Assembly: GCF_001509485.1 (NCBI RefSeq)
Contig: NZ_LLZI01000276.1
Location: forward strand, 56,216 to 120,215
DNA: 64,000 bases
Reading direction: 5' to 3'
Source: Streptomyces sp. NRRL F-4489
GTDB lineage: Bacteria > Actinomycetota > Actinomycetes > Streptomycetales > Streptomycetaceae
The notes under the pieces: generated by a model
The model's database searches: none
What the model saw: the letters and a program-made list of their open reading frames with translations, nothing else
What the model was told of the DNA's origin: nothing
Program-made: the position numbers and the translations under genes
Shown here: positions 52,238 through 60,106 of the stretch, piece by piece
Layout: each line of letters opens with the position of its first letter
Position numbering within the stretch: position 1 is the first letter of the stretch

Positions 52238-53074
52238 ATGGCCAAGCACGCGCGCCCCCGCGTCAACAGGATCACCAAGGCCGCCGCGGTCGCCGGCATC
52301 GCCACGGCCGTCCTCGCCCCGACGACCTCCGCGGCCGCCGACTCCCCCACCGACCACCCGACCAGCACCGGCGTCCGGGACGACGCCCACCAGGACCACC
52401 CGGACACCCATACGGCCACCAAGCCCGACACCAAGCCCGACGCCAGACCGGACACGAAAACCGACACCAAGCCCGACACGAAGACCACCGGCCAGGACCA
52501 GGCCGATACCGCTGGCACCGGCAGCGACACCGCCACCGCCGCCGACCTGGAGCAGATACGCCGGAAGATGCACCTCCAGGGCCTGACGCAGATCGGCACC
52601 AAGTACGGCCAGCCCGTCTTCGCCAACAACCCGAGGGCCATGACCAACGGCTTCGGCCTGTGGCCGCTCCAGGAGAAGGACGGCACACACGCCGTCATGT
52701 ACCGCAACCGGGTCGTCGGTTGGATGGTCCCCCTGCCCGGCACGACGGCGAACAAGCCCCACGACCAACACCAGGACGGGAAGACCCCGGCCACACCGGC
52801 CACCCCGACCACCCCAGCGACGCCGACCGCCCCGGCCACGCCCCCCGCACACCCCTCCACCGAAACGACACACCCGTCGGCACACCACACGACACCCCCT
52901 TCCGCACACCCCACCGCACACCCCACCGAGCAGGCCGGAAAGCAGCTCGCCCGGACCGGATCCGACGGCCTGACCGGTGTGGGCATCGCCGCCGCTGCCA
53001 CACTCGCCGGCGGCATCGCCACCACCGCCTACGCCTCCCGCCGCCGCCACCGCGCCCAGCCCGCCAAGGGCTGA
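52238..53074 (+). CDS. LARTG-anchored secreted protein, probable sortase E substrate
   Basis: A 278-residue exported protein starting with AAAGGA upstream. The signal peptide is followed by a Lys/Asp/Thr-rich repeat segment (PDTKPDARPDTKTDTKPD), a compact domain of about 70 residues (LEQIRRKMHLQGLTQIGTKYGQPVF...YRNRVVGWMVPLPG), a Pro/Thr/His-rich stalk, and QLARTGSD plus a hydrophobic helix and RRRHR tail. That sorting signal fits class E sortase. The middle domain has no recognised function. It follows the YtcJ-like gene after a hairpin. Confidence 0.8.
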   Translation: MAKHARPRVNRITKAAAVAGIATAVLAPTTSAAADSPTDHPTSTGVRDDAHQDHPDTHTATKPDTKPDARPDTKTDTKPDTKTTGQDQADTAGTGSDTATAADLEQIRRKMHLQGLTQIGTKYGQPVFANNPRAMTNGFGLWPLQEKDGTHAVMYRNRVVGWMVPLPGTTANKPHDQHQDGKTPATPATPTTPATPTAPATPPAHPSTETTHPSAHHTTPPSAHPTAHPTEQAGKQLARTGSDGLTGVGIAAAATLAGGIATTAYASRRRHRAQPAKG

Positions 53075-53125
53075 CGGGGGCTCGGCCGGCCCCGCCCCGC
53101 GCGCCATTCGCCCGCGCCCGCCACC

Positions 53126-53165
53126 GCCCCGCGTAGGGTCGTCGTGGCCCCGCGCAGGGCCGTCG
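53126..53165. repeat. Two near-identical 19-bp direct repeats upstream of the HPP gene
   Basis: GCCCCGCGTAGGGTCGTCG (53126-53144) and GCCCCGCGCAGGGCCGTCG (53147-53165) differ at two positions and have a 21-base period, two DNA-helix turns. They end 29 bases before the HPP start, so a regulator binding both on one face is conceivable. Confidence 0.5.
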
Positions 53166-53194
53166 AGTGAGCGATCCGGCGCGAAGGAGAAGAT

Positions 53195-53761
53195 GTGAGC
53201 GGGCCGCGCGGCGACGCCGCTGGGCAAGGGCGTCCTCCCTGGGCGCCGTGGTTGGCGGGCGCCCGGCTGCTGGTGCTGGGCGCGGTGGCGCTGACGGTGG
53301 TGGGCCTGGCCGGCCACGCCGCCGGCGGAGTGTGGCTGACCACGACCGTCGGCCCGACCGCGTACCTGCTGCTGGCGCACCCGGAGCACGAGGCGTCGCA
53401 GCTGCGCAGCTCCCTGCTGGGCCACGCGGCGGCGACCGCGTGCGGACTGGGCTGCCTGGCCGCCTTCGGCCTGTGGGACCACCCCTCGGTCGTCGAACTG
53501 CACCGCGACAGCCTGCCCCAGATCGGCGCGCAGGCACTGGCGGTCGGCTTGACGCTGCTCCTGCTGACCGTGTGCCACGCCCACCACCCGCCCGCCGCCG
53601 CGACCGCCCTGCTCATCGCCTCCGGCATCGCCCGGCCCGGCCCACCGCTGTACGGGATGCTGATCGGCCTGGCAGTGGTCATCGCCCTGGCGGCCGTCCT
53701 GGCCCGCGTCCCCGGCGCCCACCCGGACCGCGCCAAGAGCCGTACAGCAGACGGTAGTTGA
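53195..53761 (+). CDS. HPP-family integral membrane protein
   Basis: A 188-residue protein with four to five hydrophobic segments and the family signature CHAHHPPAAATALL between helices. HPP proteins of plastids and cyanobacteria have been linked to nitrite transport. In bacteria the role is mostly unknown, so a link to the nar island here is only a possibility. AAGGAG lies upstream of the GTG at 53195. The next stretch is a gene scar. Confidence 0.8.
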   Translation: MSGPRGDAAGQGRPPWAPWLAGARLLVLGAVALTVVGLAGHAAGGVWLTTTVGPTAYLLLAHPEHEASQLRSSLLGHAAATACGLGCLAAFGLWDHPSVVELHRDSLPQIGAQALAVGLTLLLLTVCHAHHPPAAATALLIASGIARPGPPLYGMLIGLAVVIALAAVLARVPGAHPDRAKSRTADGS

Positions 53762-53869
53762 GCACGGCGCGACCTCGACGAACCCAAACGAATCGAAGCG
53801 AAACGCAAGGCAGCGGACCGACCACCCGGCGCGAAGCCGAGCAGGCGCTCAAGCCGCAGACCCCGTAGC

Positions 53870-53938
53870 CGGCCTCGGCCCAGACACAGGCCCAGGCCCA
53901 GGCCCAGACACAGGCCCAGGCACAGGCACAGGCACGCC
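53870..53938. repeat. CAGGCC/CAGGCA hexamer array
   Basis: About ten tandem hexamers of the CAGGCC, CAGGCA and CAGACA type lie at the end of the CBS-domain remnant. On the minus strand they would read as a Val/Gly/Pro/Ser tail. It is simple-sequence DNA. Confidence 0.7.
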
Positions 53939-54139
53939 ACCGTGCAACACCCGCAGCGCGCCCTGATGCGTAAGCCATCCGGCGAGCCGTTCCCCGCCCG
54001 GCTCCAGGACAGGCAGACCCGCGCCAGGGGCGGCGAGCAGCGCGGGCAAGGCGCGCGCCAACGGCATGTCGGAGGTGAGCGGGGAGCCCGCCGGCTCGAC
54101 CAGATCGCGTACCCGGGACGGGCGGACACCGTGTCCGGC
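53938..54139 (-). pseudogene. Chloride-channel (ClC) C-terminal CBS-domain remnant
   Basis: The minus strand reads VRDLVEPAGSPLTSDMPL, LPALLAAPGAGLPVLEPGG and LAGWLTHQGALRVLH, the second CBS motif typical of the C-terminal tail of ClC-type chloride channels. The channel itself would lie above 54145 on this strand but is absent. The remnant is thus decapitated. It borders, at the same point, a decapitated TetR gene on the other strand. Confidence 0.55.
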
Positions 54140-54149
54140 GCCCACCGCC

Positions 54150-54323
54150 GCGACGACAGACGTCGAGCAGCTCGGCCATGCGTTGCGCGGCCTCTACCTC
54201 GGCGCGCTGTACCGCTGGTGCGGCCGGCCGGAGGCAGCGGCCGACCAGCTCACCGACGAGCTCCTGACCATCCTCGACCTGGTCCTGCTCGGCATCCAGG
54301 ACACCCGCCCCTCCCCCGCCTGA
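54150..54323 (+). pseudogene. TetR-family C-terminal remnant
   Basis: The plus strand reads TTDVEQLGHALRGLYLGALYRW, then DELLTILDLVLLGI and a normal TGA. This matches the last helices of TetR regulators, where the ligand domain ends. The DNA-binding half would lie below 54150 but is missing. I see no intact gene in the 53762-54587 interval. Confidence 0.5.
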
Positions 54324-54587
54324 CCGGGCCGCCACCCCGCCGTACGCCGTACACCGCACGCCGCACGCCGCACCACTTGACACCGGAATATCCCGGATTT
54401 ATCTAAAAACTCAGTACGCGGCATTCGCCGGTTTCCACAGGTTGCCCACCCCCTGCCTGCGGGCCGCCCGGAGGATCCCCATAGGTTGCCTGGCCGCCTG
54501 ATCGTCTGGCCGCCTGGCCGCCTGTCCGCCTGTCGGAGATGGTGGGGAGACCGAGGCACCGGCATCGGCGCGTCCGGGAGGTGGACC

Positions 54588-54941
54588 ATGGCTGCGATGC
54601 TTGACGGCTTCCGGGCCGTTCCGCGCTGGAGCGACGGTGTGGCCACAGTCGTGGTGTCGGGGGAGATCGACTACGTCACCGCGCCGCACCTGCGGCAGGC
54701 GCTGGACGACTGCCTGGCCCGCCGCCCCCGGCGCGTCGACATCGACTTCCGCGAGGTGACCTTCTGCGACCTGTGCGGTCTCAACGCGCTGCTGCGGGCC
54801 CGCCGCAAGGCGCGCGCCGCAGGGTCCGGGCTCCGCGTCCTCAACGTCAGCGAATCCATCGACGCCCATCTGTTCCGCCCCCTGGGGGCCGGCGACCTGA
54901 TCGCCCCCAAAGTGGCCCGCGCCGACCGCCTCGCCGACTGA
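54588..54941 (+). CDS. STAS-domain (anti-sigma factor antagonist-like) protein lacking the usual Ser
   Basis: A 117-residue single STAS domain with the typical start VATVVVSGEIDYVTAPHL and strand VDIDFREVTFCDLCGLNALLRAR. In anti-anti-sigma factors the motif is DSSG, with Ser at the phosphorylated site. Here it is D61-L62-C63-G64, so the phosphoacceptor is a Cys and the preceding Ser a Leu. It could not be switched off by an ordinary anti-sigma kinase in the usual way. GGGAGG precedes the ATG at 54588. No kinase or sigma factor is adjacent. It may regulate a sigma factor constitutively or respond to oxidation (speculation). Confidence 0.85.
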   Translation: MAAMLDGFRAVPRWSDGVATVVVSGEIDYVTAPHLRQALDDCLARRPRRVDIDFREVTFCDLCGLNALLRARRKARAAGSGLRVLNVSESIDAHLFRPLGAGDLIAPKVARADRLAD

Positions 54942-54971
54942 AGCCGATCCGGAAGAGGGCCGGGAGGCACG

Positions 54972-55066
54972 GCGATCAAGCGAAGCGATCAACCGAAGTG
55001 ACCAAGCGAAGCGACCAAGACGACAAAACGAAGGCGGCCAAGCGAAGGCGGACCAAGCCGACCAAC
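54972..55066. repeat. Degenerate GAAGCGACCAA-type repeats
   Basis: Variants of GATCAAGCGAAGC and GACCAAGCGAAGC follow one another in the gap before the next gene. The stretch is unusually A-rich for this region and has no convincing ORF. Confidence 0.55.
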
Positions 55067-55077
55067 GGAAAGTGATC

Positions 55078-55485
55078 ATGGCCGAGTTGCGGATCTCCGG
55101 GGACGCGCTCGTCGTCCGTCTCTCCTGGTGGGAAAAGGCGGCCGGGCGCCACGGCGACGTGCGCGTTCCGCTCTCCGCGGTGCGCCGGGTCTCCGTCGAA
55201 CCCGACTGGTGGCGCGCCCTGCGCGGCACCCGGCGGCGCGGCCTGTGGGTTCCGCAAGGACGGTGCGTCGGCGTCCGCGAGCACGCCGGCGGACGCGACT
55301 TCGTCGCCGTCCGGCCGCACCACCCCGTGGTCTGCGTCGAGCTGCGGCCCCCCGCGCCCTTCGACCTCCTCGCCGTCTCCCCCGCGCACCCGCAGACCAC
55401 GGCGGATCGGCTGCGACAGCTCGCCCCGGCGATCGACCCCGTGCGCTGGCGCCAGGCGATCTCCCCACCACCGGACGCCGCATGA
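55078..55485 (+). CDS. Hypothetical protein with a small beta-rich (PH-like) fold
   Basis: A 135-residue soluble protein. GGAAAG precedes the ATG at 55078; a GTG six bases earlier is possible. The pattern of short beta-strands, LRISGDALVVRLSWWEKAAGRHGDVRVPLSAVRRVSVEP, followed by a Trp/Arg-rich region, resembles bacterial PH-domain-like proteins. The strand FVAVRPHHPVVCVEL continues the sheet and a C-terminal helix closes it. It has no signal peptide or catalytic motif. Function unknown. Confidence 0.65.
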   Translation: MAELRISGDALVVRLSWWEKAAGRHGDVRVPLSAVRRVSVEPDWWRALRGTRRRGLWVPQGRCVGVREHAGGRDFVAVRPHHPVVCVELRPPAPFDLLAVSPAHPQTTADRLRQLAPAIDPVRWRQAISPPPDAA

Positions 55486-55592
55486 ACGGGACGAACGAGC
55501 GAGCCGCACGAGTGAGACAACGAGCGGGGGCGGTGCCTTGGAGCACGGCCCCCGCCTCGTAAGGGAGTTGACGCTACGGTCCGGGCGCCGGC

Positions 55593-56657
55593 TCAGCCCT
55601 CCTGAAGGCTGGAAGCCGTGGGAACCACGGAGGCGGCGGAACCAGTGGGAACCCCAGCGGCTGCGGACGGCGCGGACGCACTGGGCACCGTCCGGGGACC
55701 CGCCGCGCGGCGGAGGCGGTTGGCGATCGCCAGCCCCAGCCCCCGCTCCTCCGGCAGGGACGCGACAATGAGATCGCACCCGCGCTGATCGAGCTCCCGC
55801 AGGAACCCGTACAGCTCACGCGCGTACTCGTCCATCGCCCCGGGGACCGCCACCACGGCGTGCGCCGCGACCGGAGCGCCGGCGAACGCGGCAGGCAGGA
55901 AGACACCCACCCGGTGCCCCAGCTCCTGCGCCGCCTCCGCCTCGGCGATCACCTTCTCCGGCTCGACGAGGACGACCCGCGCCCGCGGCGCGTAGTGGGA
56001 CGGATGCTGGCCGGGCACCCGGACGCGGCTCGTCGCGGGCACCGCGAGCGGACGCCCCACCACCGCTTCCAGCTCCTCACGCGTCACCCCGCCGGGCCGG
56101 AGCACGCTCAGCTCCTCGCCCGTGGCGTCCACGATGGTCGACTCGACGCCGACCGCGCAGGGCCCGCCGTCCAGCACGAAGTCAACCGACTCCCCGAGCT
56201 CCGCGCGCACGTGGTCCGCCGTCGTGGGGCTGACCGAGCCGAAGCGGTTCGCGGACGGGGCCGTGACACCGCCGCCGAAGGCCGACAGCAGGGCGAGCGC
56301 GACGGGGTGATCGGGCACGCGGACGGCCACCGTCTCCAGGCCGCCGGTCGCCTCCAGGGGGACCCGGCGACCGCGCCGCAGCACCAGCGTGAGGGGCCCG
56401 GGCCAGAAGTGCTCGGCCAGCAGGCGCGCCGTCTCCGGCACCTCCTCGACCCAGTCCGCCAGCTGCTCAACGCTCCCGAGATGAACGATCAGCGGATGGG
56501 AGGGCGGACGCCCCTTCGTCTCGAAGATGCGCGTGACCGCGGCAGGGTCCTCGGCGTTGGCGCCCAGACCGTAAACCGTCTCGGTCGGGAACGCCACCAG
56601 GCCGCCGGCGCGCAGCACCCCGGCCGCCTTCTCGATATCAGTGTTTCGTGCGCTCAC
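55593..56657 (-). CDS. L-threonylcarbamoyladenylate synthase (Sua5/TsaC)
   Basis: A 354-residue enzyme that makes threonylcarbamoyl-AMP from threonine, bicarbonate and ATP for the t6A37 modification of tRNAs. The YrdC domain has FPTETVYGLGANA, FETKGRPPSHPLIVHLGS, and FWPGPLTLVL, then APSANRFGSVSPTTADHV. The C-terminal Sua5 domain follows (SHYAPRARVVLVEP...), which makes it the long Sua5 type. GTG 56657 has GAGGA eight bases upstream; the frame continues up to 56888 without a ribosome site. The end is Ala/Ser-rich and longer than usual. Confidence 0.88.
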   Translation of the reverse strand: MSARNTDIEKAAGVLRAGGLVAFPTETVYGLGANAEDPAAVTRIFETKGRPPSHPLIVHLGSVEQLADWVEEVPETARLLAEHFWPGPLTLVLRRGRRVPLEATGGLETVAVRVPDHPVALALLSAFGGGVTAPSANRFGSVSPTTADHVRAELGESVDFVLDGGPCAVGVESTIVDATGEELSVLRPGGVTREELEAVVGRPLAVPATSRVRVPGQHPSHYAPRARVVLVEPEKVIAEAEAAQELGHRVGVFLPAAFAGAPVAAHAVVAVPGAMDEYARELYGFLRELDQRGCDLIVASLPEERGLGLAIANRLRRAAGPRTVPSASAPSAAAGVPTGSAASVVPTASSLQEG

Positions 56658-56899
56658 CCTCGCAATCCTCTCACTGATCCACTCTTCCCCCTGCCGCCGT
56701 AGAAGCCGGCCTACGAAGTCGCCCCGGAAGCCGACGTAGGGCTTAACGTCCGCACCCAGCCACGCGTTCCTCCGCCTCTTATCCCTCAACTCAGACAAAT
56801 CGGCCAATATCAGGCGAGGGATACGGGAGGGTGAGAGACGGGGCAGGGAGATACGGGCCACCCGCCCGCCGCGATACGAACTGGCCAAACGATCACCCC

Positions 56900-57709
56900 T
56901 CAGAGCTTGACCAGCTCGGCCAGGGTGCCGCCGAGGACACGGTCGCGCAGCGCGCCCGGACGCGTAACACGTTCGACGGCCATACGGGAGAGCACCGGGT
57001 CGCCGTACGGGGCGTCCGATCCGAACAGGGTGCGATCGGGCACTTCACTGATCGCGAGCCGGACCGCGAAGATGATGTTGGCGGTCGACAGCTCCAGAAA
57101 GATGTTCGGGGTGTCCCGGGCCACCTCGATCGCGGTCAACCAGTGCGCGCCGCCGAGTTGGCTGATCACCAGAGGGACGGTCGGGTATCGGCGCGCGAGG
57201 CCGGCCAGCGTCCCCAGGTCGCGCTCGGTGGTCGGCGCGGCGCCATGCACGACGACGGGCAGCCCACCATGATCAGCGGCCGCGCGCAGAACCGGCTCGA
57301 TCCACTCAGCGTGTCCGGGCGGCGGCGTCAGCTCGCCAATCCCACGGAAACCCCGCCCCACCACATCCCGCTCGACGTCCCCAGCGACCTCATCAGCGAC
57401 TTCCCCGGCGATCCCGTCCGCCGGCGGGCCGAGCCGCACGGACCGGAATCCGATGTACCGGTCGGGGTATGCGGCGAGCGCGGCATCGAGTTCCTGCCAC
57501 GCCGCCTGGTAACCGTCGGGACCGCCCGCGCGGCCGCCGACCGCCTCGGCCAGCACCCGCATCTCGCACCGGAACGACGCCAGATCCACAGCCCGCTCCG
57601 GGTGCGGCCGAGTGGCGAACAGCACCGCACGATCCACCCCCGCCTCGTCCAGCAAGCCGATGTGACTGTGCACGGGATCGTGGACATGGCTGTGCGCGTC
57701 AATGATCAC
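56900..57709 (-). CDS. Amidohydrolase_2-family metal-dependent hydrolase
   Basis: A 269-residue TIM-barrel hydrolase or decarboxylase. The metal-binding HxH is in IIDAHSHVHD at the N-terminus, later His residues occur in VVVHGAAPTTE and LGGAHWLTAIE, and the catalytic Asp in TLFGSDAPYGDP. The family includes 2-amino-3-carboxymuconate-semialdehyde decarboxylase-like enzymes and lactonases. No neighbour points to a pathway. The GTG start follows GAGAAC. Confidence 0.8.
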   Translation of the reverse strand: MIIDAHSHVHDPVHSHIGLLDEAGVDRAVLFATRPHPERAVDLASFRCEMRVLAEAVGGRAGGPDGYQAAWQELDAALAAYPDRYIGFRSVRLGPPADGIAGEVADEVAGDVERDVVGRGFRGIGELTPPPGHAEWIEPVLRAAADHGGLPVVVHGAAPTTERDLGTLAGLARRYPTVPLVISQLGGAHWLTAIEVARDTPNIFLELSTANIIFAVRLAISEVPDRTLFGSDAPYGDPVLSRMAVERVTRPGALRDRVLGGTLAELVKL

Positions 57710-57929
57710 TGTTCTCTCCAGCTCAGCAGGGGAACGGACCGCGAAACACGGCCACCCGGAACAGTGTTGAACGTTGACACGGTGGCAAGGTCAAGCCCGG
57801 CGGAGAGGCTGCGCAGCAGAGGGACGAGGACATGCCTGCTGATCCGCCACCGGCACGGGTCGCGGAAGACCGCGAGCGACGGGCGACGGGCGGTTCGACG
57901 ACCGCGCTGCCGGTCGGAGCGGGCCCCTC

Positions 57930-58568
57930 TCACCGCCAACGGCGCTTGATGACCGCCGTCTTCGCGGCCTTGTCGTGCATGCACTGCCGGAACGGCTCGT
58001 TCCAAATGCACGACAGCACGTTGACGAGTCCCAGGACCGGGACCATACCGATGCCCAGATAGGCCAGCCAGCGCCCCAAGGCGTGGCCGAAGCCGAGCTT
58101 CTCGCCCGTTTCCAGGCGGACGACGCGCAGACCGCAGATGGCCTTGCCGAGGGTGCCGCCCATCGCCATCGTCAGCGGTTCGAAGAAGAGGCCGACGAGC
58201 AGCGTCCAGGCGAAGAGGCCGAAAACCACAGGCACCCCGCGGCTGTCCTCCGGCTTGAACGTGCTGGACATCCAGATCGTCGTCGGCACCCAGGCACCCG
58301 CGATGAGCGCGGCGGTGATCAGGTAGTCGATGAAGCGGGCGAGCAGCCGCATGCCGGGGACGGCGAGCGCCTGCGGAGGCGGCCCCTGCGCCACGCCCAT
58401 CTGCGGCTGCGGAGCCTGCGGCACCCCGTACGACGGCGCTGCGGTCTGCGGCGGATACGGCTGCGACGGTACGCCCGGCACGCCCTGCGGTGGGGCGTAA
58501 GACGGCTGCGGAGGACCGAAACCGGGGCCGGGCTGACTGGGAGGCGGTGGCGACTGGAAGCTACTCAC
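57930..58568 (-). CDS. RDD-family membrane protein with Pro-rich N-terminus
   Basis: A 212-residue protein. The first ~75 residues are Pro/Gln/Tyr-rich (PSQPYPPQ, GVPQAPQPQ) and cytoplasmic. An RDD domain follows, MRLLARFIDYLITAALIAGAWV with the conserved Arg-Asp pair, then LFFEPLTMAMGGTLGKAICGLRVV, and a last hydrophobic segment. RDD proteins are membrane proteins of mostly unknown transport function. The ribosome site before GTG 58568 is weak, so the start is uncertain. Confidence 0.85.
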   Translation of the reverse strand: MSSFQSPPPPSQPGPGFGPPQPSYAPPQGVPGVPSQPYPPQTAAPSYGVPQAPQPQMGVAQGPPPQALAVPGMRLLARFIDYLITAALIAGAWVPTTIWMSSTFKPEDSRGVPVVFGLFAWTLLVGLFFEPLTMAMGGTLGKAICGLRVVRLETGEKLGFGHALGRWLAYLGIGMVPVLGLVNVLSCIWNEPFRQCMHDKAAKTAVIKRRWR

Positions 58569-58702
58569 AGCAGGCGATCTAAACCGAGCCCCCGGCACCG
58601 CGCCAACTCGCGCCGTACGAATAGGGACACGCCGCAACAGATCATCCGACCCGGACCCGCTCCAGCCCCAACCCCAGCCACCAGGCCGGCAAGACGGAGA
58701 CG

Positions 58703-58736
58703 CAGTGAAGGCCCGGCGAATACCGGGCCTTCACTG
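58703..58736 (-). terminator. Terminator of tRNA-fMet
   Basis: A perfect 14-bp stem CAGTGAAGGCCCGG/CCGGGCCTTCACTG with a 6-base loop lies 7 bases beyond the 3' end of the minus-strand tRNA gene. It is the natural end of the tRNA transcript. Confidence 0.85.
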
Positions 58737-58742
58737 TCTGAG

Positions 58743-58816
58743 TAGCGGGGACAGGATTTGAACCTGCGACCTCTGGGTTATGAGCCCAGCGAGCTACCGA
58801 GCTGCTCCACCCCGCG
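58743..58816 (-). tRNA. tRNA-fMet (CAU), initiator
   Basis: A 74-base cloverleaf on the minus strand: acceptor CGCGGGG...CCCCGCT, D-arm with GGTAG, anticodon arm CTGGGCTCATAACCCAG with anticodon CAU, and T-arm GGTTCAAATCC. The mismatch at acceptor pair 1:72 (C:U) and the GGG:CCC stem at the bottom of the anticodon arm are marks of the bacterial initiator tRNA. The CCA is not encoded. Confidence 0.95.
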
Positions 58817-59003
58817 TCGACACGGTGAACTGTACGGCACTGAGCCCCAGCAATCGAATCGGCGTGGGAATCGGGACGGGGATCAGGTCGGAATCGGCAT
58901 CGGCGATCAGCGGGGGCCAGGCTTCCAGCGGCGCACACCAAGGGTCACTCTCGGGACGACTTGCCCCGGCGGCCTGCCCCGACGGCCTGCCCCCACGGCC
59001 CGA

Positions 59004-59996
59004 TCAGCGCTCCAGCACCACGGTCTTGGCGGACAGGCCGGTCCGCCGGACCGGTCGCGCCCCCGCGCTCTTGCGGTATTCCTGCGGGCTGACGCCGCGC
59101 ACCCGCTTGAACGCCGCGCTCAAGGCGAACGCCCCGCCGTAGCCGACCTGTCGGGCCACACCGGCCACGGTCGCGTCCGGATCGCGCAGCAGATCGGCGG
59201 CGAGCGTGAGCCGCCAGCCCGTCAGGTACGACATCGGGGGCTCCCCGACCAGCTGACTGAAGTGCCGGGCGAGGCCGGCGCGCGACACACCCACCGCGTT
59301 GGCGAGCGAGGCCACCGTCCAGGGCCGCTGCGGCTCTTCGTGCAGCAGCCGCAGGGCGGGCCCCACGATGGGGTCGCTCTGCGCCCGGAACCAGGCCGGC
59401 GCCCCGGACCCCGGTTCCGCGAGCCACCTGCGCAGAACGTCGATGAGCAACAGGTCCAGCAATCGGTCCAGGACGATCTCCTGGCCGGCCTCCTCCTTGT
59501 CGATTTCCTCGGCGAGCACCCCGACCAGCGGGTTGGGACCCGCGGAAGCCGGCCGGACCAACAGCACCGGCAGGGCGGCGAGGATACGGGCACCGACCTC
59601 ACCGGGGGCCTGGTAGGTGCCGCTGAGCATCACGGCGGAGCCATCGCGGTCGGCCTGTCCCCACGTCCGCACACCCAGGGCCAGGCGTTCGGTGACATCC
59701 TCGCCATGGGTGGTGTTGCAGCGCTGGTCGGGGCCGACGACGACGCGCGGTTCGGTGTCCGGATGGTCGGCCAGTGTGTAGGCGTCGGGGCCGCGCAGAA
59801 CGGCTACGTCACCGGGGCGGAGCAGCACAGGAGGGCTGTGGTCGGGCAGGACCCAGGCATCCCCGCGCGACATCGTCACGACCGACAGGGGAGCCCGGTC
59901 CTCGATCCGCAGCCCCCAGGGGGGTTGGAAGACGGACTTCAGCAGGAAGGCGCCACGGGCCTTGGGGCTCTCCAGCAGGCCGGTCAAGGTGTCCAT
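59004..59996 (-). CDS. AraC-family transcriptional regulator with cupin-type sensor domain
   Basis: A 330-residue regulator. The N-terminal AraC_binding/cupin region spans residues 1-190 (SVVTMSRGDAWVLPDHSPPVLLRPGDVAVLRGPDAY). The C-terminal double HTH starts at RPWTVASLANAVGVSRAGLARHFSQLVGEPPMSYLTGWRL and continues through VARQVGYGGAFALSAAFKRVRGVSPQEYRK. AAGGAC is directly before the ATG at 59996. It is followed upstream by an NmrA-like gene on the same strand, 110 bases away, which it probably controls. Confidence 0.88.
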   Translation of the reverse strand: MDTLTGLLESPKARGAFLLKSVFQPPWGLRIEDRAPLSVVTMSRGDAWVLPDHSPPVLLRPGDVAVLRGPDAYTLADHPDTEPRVVVGPDQRCNTTHGEDVTERLALGVRTWGQADRDGSAVMLSGTYQAPGEVGARILAALPVLLVRPASAGPNPLVGVLAEEIDKEEAGQEIVLDRLLDLLLIDVLRRWLAEPGSGAPAWFRAQSDPIVGPALRLLHEEPQRPWTVASLANAVGVSRAGLARHFSQLVGEPPMSYLTGWRLTLAADLLRDPDATVAGVARQVGYGGAFALSAAFKRVRGVSPQEYRKSAGARPVRRTGLSAKTVVLER

Positions 59997-60106
59997 GTCC
60001 TTACGGTAAATGAGTTGCCGGCGCGGCCAGTTGGCCATTCGGTAAGTGCCGTGGCCGCCGCCGAGCAGTGGTCAGCAAGCGACGGCGGAGCACCGAGCCG
60101 CGGTCC

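Noticed and set aside
52238..53074. Reading the protein as a classical LPXTG substrate.
   Set aside because: The signal is LARTG, which fits class E rather than class A sortase, so it was named accordingly.
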